From JAWLFY01 sp964462125 (GTDB lineage Bacteria; Planctomycetota; Planctomycetia; Pirellulales; Pirellulaceae): a stretch of DNA of 5,767 bases. A program made the position numbers and the translations under genes. The stretch is taken from positions 1 through 5,767 of the forward strand of contig CAYWXT010000303.1 of the NCBI GenBank assembly GCA_964462125.1. The letters run 5' to 3'. Positions 1-5,309 of the stretch are shown here, in pieces. The first letter of the stretch is position 1. Every line of letters starts with the position of its first letter. Under the pieces are notes generated by a model. The model made no database searches, was not told the origin of the DNA, and saw only the letters and a list, made by a program, of their open reading frames with translations.

Positions 1-715
1 AAATGGTCATACCGTCGGCCGGTCCGCGGAGTTGTTGATAAAGCTCGTCCTGAGTGTGCATCCAGGCTCGCGGCAATCCGTCGGTGATGGGATGGTCGGG
101 ATTGCGGATGACGACTTGAAACTCGTGCTGCGGACCGTGTGATCCTGCCGAGCCCTCGGAGGTATCGCGGACCACTTCGCCCGACTCATCGAGATAGACA
201 TACGGCCCCGACTGTTCATTGCGACCACCCCAGCCGCCGAGTCCGATCATCCGATTGAACTGCGGCCAGTCGCCGAACGAGTTGTTGGCCGCGTGCACAA
301 TCACCAATCCACCGCCGTCGCGGACGTACGCGTCCAAGGCATCCTGCGTTTCCTGCGGCCAGGGGGCCGCGTTGTAGCCAAAGTTGCTGAGCACCACGTC
401 GTAGTCGGAAAATTGCGGTTTGAAATCGGGGTCCGGCTTCGGTTCCTTCAAATCTTCGTGCGTCTTGCCGTTCTCGAGCGGGTACTGCTTCAGCAGCTCT
501 CCGCCGTTCCAGGTGTACTGGGTCCGCTCAATGTCGACGCGGAAACGTCCTGACTGCTCCAGATATCGTTTCATCATCATCGTTGTCTTGGGCCACATCG
601 CGTGGTTGTTCTGGCCGTCGATGATCAAGGCGTGCAGCGTTTCCTCCGCCACCGCCAAAGGCGTGGACAACGCTGCCAGCAAGCAGGCAATCAGGATGGT
701 TCGGAAGCGTCTCAT
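1..715 (-). CDS. Secreted ThuA-domain protein (3' end beyond the window)
   Basis: The reading frame starts at ATG 715-713 and stays open to the left edge, giving 238 residues with no stop, so the C-terminus is missing. Residues 1-23 look like a Sec signal peptide: a basic start (MRRFR), a hydrophobic core (ILIACLLAAL) and an AVA-EE cleavage site, so the protein is probably exported. The mature part resembles ThuA (trehalose-utilisation type, class I glutamine amidotransferase-like fold): a first beta strand with LIIDGQNNHAMW (30-41), YDVVLSNFGYNAAPW (105-119), GGGLVIVHAANNSF (134-147) and a later PDHPITDGLP segment (207-216). Such proteins are abundant in planctomycetes and often accompany sugar or glycan breakdown genes; the reaction is generally unproven. 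The acidic, lysine-rich stretch at about 82-99 lies between core strands and is probably a loop insertion. No strong ribosome binding site precedes the ATG. The family call is firm; the substrate is unknown. Confidence 0.88.
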   Translation of the reverse strand, partial: MRRFRTILIACLLAALSTPLAVAEETLHALIIDGQNNHAMWPKTTMMMKRYLEQSGRFRVDIERTQYTWNGGELLKQYPLENGKTHEDLKEPKPDPDFKPQFSDYDVVLSNFGYNAAPWPQETQDALDAYVRDGGGLVIVHAANNSFGDWPQFNRMIGLGGWGGRNEQSGPYVYLDESGEVVRDTSEGSAGSHGPQHEFQVVIRNPDHPITDGLPRAWMHTQDELYQQLRGPADGMTI

Positions 716-746
716 GGTTCACAGCTCACGACGGAAAGGCATCGAA

Positions 747-959
747 TCAATCAGCCGAATTGTATTCGAATCTCACGCTGGATGTCGCGGCTGGCTCGGT
801 TTCCTCCCGTTCAGGCTGCAGCCGAGGCGAAAGTTCCCAGACGCTGTATTGGCAAAAAGCTTCCTGCGTCGCCACGCCAAACATCTCCAGCGTCGCCACC
901 ATTCGCGACAACAGACCTAACGCGCGGTCCGTATCGATCTGGGCGTTTCGATTCGCCAT
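747..959 (-). CDS. Possible small hypothetical protein, 70 residues
   Basis: I do not recognise this protein. ATG at 959-957 follows GAGGGA at a short but plausible ribosome-binding distance, and the frame runs 70 codons to TGA at 749-747, 31 bases before the ThuA gene on the same strand. Residues 9-45 read like a soluble helical segment with alternating hydrophobic residues (RALGLLSRMVATLEMF, then ATQEAFCQYSVWEL); the tail from about 46 is rich in E, P, S and T and looks disordered. No signal peptide or membrane helix is visible. By hand count about two thirds of its codons end in G or C, as expected for a coding frame in this genome. The frame can be extended upstream to a TTG at 1058, but that version would read through the candidate terminator at 1000-1025, so the ATG is preferred. 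It may be co-transcribed with the ThuA gene. It could still be a chance frame. Confidence 0.42.
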   Translation of the reverse strand: MANRNAQIDTDRALGLLSRMVATLEMFGVATQEAFCQYSVWELSPRLQPEREETEPAATSSVRFEYNSAD

Positions 960-999
960 GCGTCCCTCGTGCCGTGCGGCGCCGCCAATCCAGATTGTC

Positions 1000-1025
1000 A
1001 AAAAAGGGCCTTCAATTTGGGCCCT
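1000..1025 (-). terminator. Candidate intrinsic terminator after the tyrS unit
   Basis: Read on the minus strand, AGGGCC (1025-1020) is followed by a 9-base loop, then GGCCCT (1010-1005) and an unbroken run of six T (1005-1000). The stem is five G-C pairs plus one A-T pair, directly abutting the T-run, which is the layout of a Rho-independent terminator. It lies about 190 bases past the tyrS stop and upstream of the possible small gene, so it would end the oxidoreductase-ispD-tyrS transcript. The stem is short, so termination could be partial. On the plus strand the same hairpin is preceded, not followed, by the A-run and would not work as a plus-strand terminator. Confidence 0.5.
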
Positions 1026-1212
1026 AGTTCGGTCGACGGTGAGCCGATGGCGTTCCAATTGATCGCGAGGGGTAGTTTTTCAACTTTTCTGGACGGCGAC
1101 TTGCAGCCGCTGCGTCAATCACAGTCAGTCGCTAAAATCCGCCCAGAGGTTCCAAACCGTCACATCCTGACCACTGGGCTCACAGGCCATCCCAGCGGGT
1201 GAACCTGAACGG
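1026..1212. other. Non-coding stretch between the tyrS stop and the candidate terminator
   Basis: I see no convincing reading frame on either strand here; frames that cross it are short or lie antisense to better candidates. It contains one copy of the 13-base repeat that also spans the tyrS stop, a weak 5-bp inverted repeat (CTGGG 1174-1178 with CCCAG 1191-1195, 12-base loop, no T-run), and an AT-rich patch around 1073-1090. It most likely forms the 3' untranslated region of the tyrS transcript. Confidence 0.5.
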
Positions 1213-1234
1213 TCAGCGGGTGAACCGGAGCAGG
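1193..1234. repeat. Imperfect 21-base tandem duplication across the tyrS stop codon
   Basis: CAGCGGGTGAACC occurs at 1193-1205 and again at 1214-1226, exactly 21 bases (seven codons) apart; over the full 21-base units 17 positions match. In the tyrS frame the right copy encodes the final F-T-R-stop, and the left copy repeats Phe-Thr-Arg codons in the same frame, with TGG in place of the TGA stop. A small tandem duplication followed by drift is the simplest reading. Confidence 0.6.
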
Positions 1235-2499
1235 GCGTAGTTCCGCTTGCCTTTTCGCAGCACGATCACCGATTCGCTGGCCAGATCCTGACGCGTCAAG
1301 CGGCACTGCGCGTCGTTGACGCGGCGGTTGTTGACGTAGATTCCCCCCTCCTTGATCGACCGCCGGGCCTCCCCGCCACTCTTGACCAGACCCGCGGTTT
1401 GGAGGGCGTCAACGATCCAGTAGCCTTGATCGTCCAACGAATCTCGGGGGACGTCGGCACTGGGGACGTCGCCGAAAATCTCCCCCAACTCCGCATCGGT
1501 CACCTCGTCGATTTCACCGCCGAACAGGATTTGCGAGGCCTTGAGCGCTACGCGAAGCCCACTTTGGCCATGAACCAGGCCGGTCATCCACTGGGCCAGC
1601 CGCGTTTGCGCAACCCGTCGCCCCGGGTCGCTCGCGGTCTCCGCCGCAAGCCCGTCGTACTCGTGCCGGTCGATTTCCGTCAGATACGCGATGCACCGCA
1701 TGACATCGGTGTCATCGACGTTGTACCAATACTGATAAAACTCGTAGGGGCTGGTTCGATCAGCATCGAGCCAGATTGAACCCGACTCGGTCTTTCCCAT
1801 CTTGCGGCCATCGCTGGTGGTCAGCAGCGGGGCGGTCAGACCATACAGTCGTTGCCCCAGCATCCGTCGTCCCAGATCGATTCCGGCGGTCACGTTGCCC
1901 CACTGGTCGCTCCCGCCAGCCTGGATGCGGCAGCCGTACTCGCGGCACAGATGGACGAAGTCGTAAGCTTGCAGCAGCATGTAACTGAACTCGGTGTAGC
2001 TCAGTCCCGCCTCGCTTTCGAGCCGCGATCGGACCGAATCTTTCCCCAACATCACGCCGACAGGAAAATTCTTGCCGACGTCGCGAAGAAACATTAGGTA
2101 CGTATAGTCCCGCATCCAATCGAAATTGTTCAGCAGCAGCGCTCCCTGCGGGCCATCGAAATCAAGGAACCGGCGCATCTGCGCACTCATTCCCTGCACG
2201 TTCGCCTCCAGTTGATCGGCGGACAACAGGTTTCGTTCTTCGCTCTTGCCGCTGGGGTCGCCGATCATGCCGGTCGCGCCCCCGACCAAGGCGATCGGGC
2301 GGTGGCCGGCGCGTTGGAACCGGCGGAGCATCATCAGCTGCATCAGGCTGCCGACATGCAGGCTCGAGGCGGTCGGGTCGAAGCCGATGTAGACGGTTTG
2401 GGGACCGGAGGCCAGCAGTGCTGCCAGCGCCGACTCGTCGGAAATCTGGTGGATCAGGCCGCGCCAGCGGAGTTCGTCGATCAAGTCAGTTGGAGGCAT
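1213..2499 (-). CDS. tyrS: Tyrosyl-tRNA synthetase
   Basis: This class I aminoacyl-tRNA synthetase charges tRNA-Tyr with tyrosine using ATP in the cytoplasm. With ATG at 2499 it has 428 residues, close to the usual bacterial length. Visible hallmarks: YIGFDPTASSLHVGS (37-51), containing the HIGH-type motif as HVGS; GGATGMIGDPSG (73-84); the tyrosine-pocket helix with YMLLQAYDF (173-181); GGSDQWGN (195-202); and the KMSKS-type loop as KMGKT (233-237), as in KFGKT enzymes. The C-terminal 65 or so residues are an S4-type RNA-binding domain (SGGEARRSIKEGGIYVNNRR). The ATG matches the family N-terminus (DLIDELRWRGLI follows at once); a TTG six codons upstream is possible but less likely. The start overlaps the end of ispD by 14 bases, so translation is probably coupled. 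There is no room for a T-box leader, and its expression should follow the upstream genes. All catalytic motifs are intact. Confidence 0.97.
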   Translation of the reverse strand: MPPTDLIDELRWRGLIHQISDESALAALLASGPQTVYIGFDPTASSLHVGSLMQLMMLRRFQRAGHRPIALVGGATGMIGDPSGKSEERNLLSADQLEANVQGMSAQMRRFLDFDGPQGALLLNNFDWMRDYTYLMFLRDVGKNFPVGVMLGKDSVRSRLESEAGLSYTEFSYMLLQAYDFVHLCREYGCRIQAGGSDQWGNVTAGIDLGRRMLGQRLYGLTAPLLTTSDGRKMGKTESGSIWLDADRTSPYEFYQYWYNVDDTDVMRCIAYLTEIDRHEYDGLAAETASDPGRRVAQTRLAQWMTGLVHGQSGLRVALKASQILFGGEIDEVTDAELGEIFGDVPSADVPRDSLDDQGYWIVDALQTAGLVKSGGEARRSIKEGGIYVNNRRVNDAQCRLTRQDLASESVIVLRKGKRNYALLRFTR

Positions 2500-3223
2500 C
2501 TTCAGGTAACCGAGCAAGCAAGGCTTCGGCGATCGCGAGGTCTTCCGGATGGGTGATTTTTAGGTTGTCGGCACGCCCGGGAACTAGGGTCACGGGATAG
2601 CCGGATCGTTCCAACAATTGCGCGTCGTCCGTCACCGGCCAGCCGCGGTACCGCGCGTAGGCCCGCCGCAGCCAGTCGATGCGGAAGACTTGAGGCGTCA
2701 GCGCACTCCAAAGGTCACTCCGGTCGACGGTGACGCAGTTTTCCCGCCGGCCGAGGTCGCGTTTGATGGTTCCCACGATGGGGGTGGCCAGGATCGCAGC
2801 CCCGGTCGCTGCGGCCGCTGTGAAGACCGCTGTCAAATCATCCGCCACGACCCGCGGACGGGCGGCGTCATGGATCGCGACCAGCCGGATCGACGGGTCA
2901 TCGGCCAAGGCATCGAGTCCCGCCCGGACGCTGTCGGTCCGTTCCCGGCCCCCCGTGACGATTTCCACTCCGAGCCGGCGCACCTCGCCGCGGAACTCGT
3001 TTTCAAAGGTATCGCGATCCGCTGCGGAGACCGCCAGGACGATGCGGGCCACTTCCCCGCGGGCAGCCAGCCGCTGGGCCGCATGCACCCACACCGGTTG
3101 CCCCGCCAATGTTGCGAACAGTTTGTTCCGCGCCGCGGCGAACCGGCGACCACTGCCGGCCGCGGGCAGGATCGCAGCGACGCTTCCCGGCAGCGGTCCG
3201 ACTCGTTCGGCGGTTTTCTCCAT
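2486..3223 (-). CDS. ispD: 2-C-methyl-D-erythritol 4-phosphate cytidylyltransferase
   Basis: IspD transfers CMP from CTP to methylerythritol phosphate, the third step of the MEP isoprenoid pathway, in the cytoplasm. From ATG 3223 the protein has 245 residues, close to the family's 225-240. The CTP-binding start is PAAGSGRRFAAARNKLF (20-36), with the conserved lysine at 34; then come RTDSVRAGL, the HDAARP motif, a TIKR segment, TPQVFR, TDDAQLLE, and near the C-terminus NLKITHPEDLAIAEALL with the second conserved lysine. The usual P-K-Q after the glycine-rich loop is N-K-L here, a tolerated variant. Its ATG shares one base with the stop of the upstream oxidoreductase (TGATG) and no Shine-Dalgarno is visible, so reinitiation is likely. 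An in-frame ATG at 3259 would add 12 residues, but they lack family resemblance. Presence of ispD fits the MEP route of planctomycetes. Confidence 0.95.
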   Translation of the reverse strand: MEKTAERVGPLPGSVAAILPAAGSGRRFAAARNKLFATLAGQPVWVHAAQRLAARGEVARIVLAVSAADRDTFENEFRGEVRRLGVEIVTGGRERTDSVRAGLDALADDPSIRLVAIHDAARPRVVADDLTAVFTAAAATGAAILATPIVGTIKRDLGRRENCVTVDRSDLWSALTPQVFRIDWLRRAYARYRGWPVTDDAQLLERSGYPVTLVPGRADNLKITHPEDLAIAEALLARLPEDASN

Positions 3224-4419
3224 CAGCGGCGCGCCGACTCGTGACTCAGCGGCAACCATGCAGCCCCCTCGGCGCTGCTGGCGACGCACTGCTGAATGAA
3301 GTACATCCCTTCCAAGCCGTCGTAGACGTTCGGATACACCGTGTCGCGGCGCTCGAACGATTCCCCCTTGGCCCGCTTGGCCATGTCATCGAAGGCGGAA
3401 CCATAGACGTTGGCGAAACACTCGAAAAAGCCTTCGGGGTGCCCGGCCGGGATACGGCACGCCGCGGCTCCCGCGGTCCCCATGTACGAGGCATGCGGGT
3501 CGCGGGTGTAGATCTGATGAGCCTTGCCGTTTTGCCGGAAGACCATCTCGTTCGGGTTTTCCTGGCGCCAGCGGAGGGATCCCTTGGTGCCGTCGATCTC
3601 GATTTCCAAATCGTTCTCGCGTCCGTGGCTGATCTGCGAGGCGGTGACGGTCCCGAGAGCTCCGTTTTCATAACGGATCACGGCGGTCCCGTAATCGTCG
3701 AGCTTCCGGTTCGGGACGAACGATTTCAGGCTGCAGCTGACAGAATCGGGAAGCAGGCCGGTCATGTAGCGGCCCAGGTTAAACGCGTGGGTCGCGATGT
3801 CGCCGAAGGCACCGGCCGCCCCGCTCTTAGACGGATCGGTCCGCCAAGATGCCTGTTTTTGATCATCGTTCTCCAGCGCCGACCGAAGCCACCCCTGGAT
3901 GTACTGCGCCCGGATCGCGTTGAGTTCGCCGAGCTCGCCGCCGAGGATCATCTCGCGGGCTTGGCGGACCAGCGGGTAACCGGTGTAGTTGTGCGTCAGC
4001 GCGAACACGACGTCACTCTTCTCAACCGCCTCCCGCAGCTGTTCCGCCTGGGCCACGTCGAACGTCATCGGTTTGTCACAAACAACGTTGAACCCGGCCT
4101 GGATGGCGGCGTGGGCGATGTCAAAGTGGGTATGGTTCGGGGTGGTGACACTGACAAAATCGATTCGCTCATCGGCCGGCGACTTCGCTTCCTGCTCCAT
4201 CATCGCCTGGTAGCTGCCATAGGCCCGCGATTCCTCGACGCCGTAGCTCGGGGCCGACGCCTTGCTCCGCTCCGGGTTGCTCGAGAAAGCACCCGCCACG
4301 ACGACCGCCCGATGGTCGAGTCCGGCGGCGATCGAGTGGACGCGGCCGATGAACGACCCCTGGCCGCCTCCAGCCAGGCCCATGCGGAGTTTCCGATTCA
4401 GCGGCGGGTTGATGCTCAT
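3223..4419 (-). CDS. Gfo/Idh/MocA family NAD(P)-dependent oxidoreductase
   Basis: A 398-residue dehydrogenase of the glucose-fructose oxidoreductase / inositol 2-dehydrogenase family, expected to oxidise or reduce a sugar, inositol or similar polyol. The N-terminal Rossmann fold shows GLAGGGQGSFIGRVH (14-28); VTTPNHTHFDIAHAAIQAG (91-109) leads to the CDKP motif (114-117) with the catalytic lysine at 116. The C-terminal substrate domain has GAFGDIATHAFNLGRY (203-218), giving the D207/H211 pair that completes the usual Lys-Asp-His set. The late HPEGFFECFANVY (327-339) and YPNVYDGLEGMYFI (362-375) segments resemble the subgroup annotated only as general oxidoreductases. There is no signal peptide or twin-arginine motif, unlike many planctomycete paralogues, so it is probably cytosolic. 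The start was placed at ATG 4419 because upstream residues in the frame do not look like protein of this family. It heads the cluster with ispD and tyrS. The family is certain; the substrate cannot be read from sequence. Confidence 0.93.
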   Translation of the reverse strand: MSINPPLNRKLRMGLAGGGQGSFIGRVHSIAAGLDHRAVVVAGAFSSNPERSKASAPSYGVEESRAYGSYQAMMEQEAKSPADERIDFVSVTTPNHTHFDIAHAAIQAGFNVVCDKPMTFDVAQAEQLREAVEKSDVVFALTHNYTGYPLVRQAREMILGGELGELNAIRAQYIQGWLRSALENDDQKQASWRTDPSKSGAAGAFGDIATHAFNLGRYMTGLLPDSVSCSLKSFVPNRKLDDYGTAVIRYENGALGTVTASQISHGRENDLEIEIDGTKGSLRWRQENPNEMVFRQNGKAHQIYTRDPHASYMGTAGAAACRIPAGHPEGFFECFANVYGSAFDDMAKRAKGESFERRDTVYPNVYDGLEGMYFIQQCVASSAEGAAWLPLSHESARR

Positions 4420-4480
4420 GATTCGATTCGACCTTAGGGGGGGGATCTGGAGATGGGTTCGCGACGTACTCGAGACTGCA

Positions 4481-4509
4481 ATCGTAAAGTTCCGCGAGAA
4501 AGCGTACAA
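4481..4509 (-). promoter_or_regulatory. Weak candidate sigma-70-type promoter for the oxidoreductase-ispD-tyrS unit
   Basis: On the minus strand TTGTAC (4509-4504) and TACGAT (4486-4481) are separated by exactly 17 bases. They match the TTGACA/TATAAT consensus at only three and four of six positions. The start site would fall near 4474, leaving a leader of about 55 bases before the ATG at 4419. Planctomycete promoters often deviate from this consensus, so this is a position-based suggestion only. Confidence 0.25.
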
Positions 4510-4528
4510 TTACGGGAGCGGCCGGTTC

Positions 4529-4556
4529 CCAGGCTGGGGTCCCGACGAAAGCCTGG
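4529..4556. repeat. Perfect 7-bp inverted repeat in the divergent intergenic region
   Basis: CCAGGCT (4529-4535) and AGCCTGG (4550-4556) are perfect inverted repeats around a 14-base centre; the centre-to-centre spacing of the arms is 21 bases, two helical turns. The pair lies between the oppositely transcribed oxidoreductase and membrane-protein genes and is not followed by a T-run on either strand, so it is not an obvious terminator. It could be a dimeric repressor or activator site or a leader hairpin of the plus-strand transcript. A 7-bp arm can also arise by chance in GC-rich DNA. Confidence 0.35.
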
Positions 4557-4631
4557 CTAGGACACCGGGCTCGCGTGTTCGGAGCTGTTTCAGCCGAAGC
4601 ATGACAGGCCGCGTCCGATCGCTATTGCCGC

Positions 4632-4637
4632 AAGGAG
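4632..4637 (+). promoter_or_regulatory. Strong Shine-Dalgarno site fixing the start at 4647
   Basis: AAGGAG is followed by nine bases and then ATG at 4647, near-ideal spacing. A TTG at 4638 in the same frame abuts the site directly and is too close to be its start. This is the clearest ribosome binding site in the window. Confidence 0.75.
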
Positions 4638-4646
4638 TTGTTCGAG

Positions 4647-5306
4647 ATGTCACAACCGTTGCCCACCGCCGACCTTGACCAAGCCGCCGACCTTGACCAA
4701 GCCGCTGACCCCAGCGGTCTGGGCGGTCCCAGCGCCTGCGGCGGCCTGATGCAGTGCTGTGGAGGAATGAGATGGATGGTCGGGTCGCTGCTCGCGGTGG
4801 CACTGCTCGGAGCGTTGGGCGCCGCCTACCTCCTCGGCCGCTCCAACGCCCCGGCGACGTCCGAGCCGTTCAACCTCCCGCCGATCGATGCCACCGCGGC
4901 GGTCTCGAGCGAGGATTTTTCGATCGCCACCGGTCAGGTCAGTGGCGAGGCGGAGGGTCTGTTCGTGCTGGATCACAACTCGGGGTTGCTGCAGTGCGCG
5001 GTGATCTACCCGCGGGTCGGCCAATTCGCAGCGAACTTCACCACCAACGTCAGCGATGCCCTGGCGAATCGGGGGAAGGGGGGCCAATACATGATGGTCA
5101 CCGGTCACGCCGACTTTCGCGAATCGAGCAATAACCCGATCGGCCGGTCGGTCGTGTATGTCCTCGATTCCGCCACCGGCAATTACGCTTGTTACGCGAT
5201 CCCATTCAATCGCGTGATGATGAATGCCAATCAGCCGCAAGCCGGACCGCTGCGGTTGATCGCCGTCGGCAGCGCCAGTCCCGTGATCGATCGCGACCGC
5301 CGCTGA
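4647..5306 (+). CDS. Single-pass membrane protein of unknown function
   Basis: I do not recognise a named family. From ATG 4647 the protein has 219 residues. Residues 8-21 carry two copies of the hexamer ADLDQA; 29-40 are Gly/Cys-rich (SACGGLMQCCGG, cysteines 31, 37 and 38); 44-63 form a hydrophobic helix (MVGSLLAVALLGALGAAYLL) followed by GRS, suggesting a membrane anchor with a short N-terminal tail inside and about 155 residues outside. The outer part has two related modules, FVLDHNSGLLQCAVIYP (107-123) and YVLDSATGNYACYAIP (171-186), a strand-turn-strand pattern reminiscent of beta-propeller blades, though two blades alone cannot make a propeller. The orientation is inferred from the helix position, not proven. 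It has its own strong ribosome binding site, and its stop lies three bases before a helicase gene in the same frame, so the two are probably one operon. It could be an envelope sensor or assembly factor, but nothing shows this. Confidence 0.85.
   Translation: MSQPLPTADLDQAADLDQAADPSGLGGPSACGGLMQCCGGMRWMVGSLLAVALLGALGAAYLLGRSNAPATSEPFNLPPIDATAAVSSEDFSIATGQVSGEAEGLFVLDHNSGLLQCAVIYPRVGQFAANFTTNVSDALANRGKGGQYMMVTGHADFRESSNNPIGRSVVYVLDSATGNYACYAIPFNRVMMNANQPQAGPLRLIAVGSASPVIDRDRR
4671..4706 (+). repeat. Two tandem 18-base units inside the membrane-protein gene
   Basis: GACCTTGACCAAGCCGCC (4671-4688) is repeated at 4689-4706 with one difference, the final C becoming T. The period of 18 keeps frame and encodes the DLDQAA hexapeptide twice, in the short acidic N-terminal tail before the cysteine cluster. 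Near identity suggests recent slippage or duplication, so copy number may vary among strains. Confidence 0.85.
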
Positions 5307-5309
5307 GCC

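Noticed and set aside
996..1001. A perfect TTGACA on the minus strand that could be a -35 box for the small gene and ThuA gene.
   Set aside because: No -10-like sequence occurs 16-18 bases downstream (the region is GC-only), and the motif is partly made by the terminator T-run, so it is probably coincidental.
760..1062. A plus-strand frame of about 100 codons in the gap between tyrS and the ThuA gene.
   Set aside because: Its product is Ser/Arg/Ala-rich with no coherent segments, has no clear ribosome binding site, and lies antisense to the better minus-strand small frame and the terminator.
2486..2517. A T-box or other tRNA-sensing leader for tyrS.
   Set aside because: The tyrS start overlaps ispD by 14 bases, so there is no untranslated leader in which such an element could fold.
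3109..4437. A long open plus-strand frame of about 440 codons opposite the oxidoreductase and the ispD 5' end.
   Set aside because: The minus-strand frames here carry complete family motifs (CDKP, D/H pair, HDAARP). The antisense translation shows no recognisable domain and is the usual by-product of high third-position G+C.
4505..4510. TACAAT on the plus strand as a -10 box for the membrane-protein gene.
   Set aside because: No acceptable -35 element lies 16-18 bases upstream, and the start would leave a leader of about 130 bases; a single hexamer is not enough.
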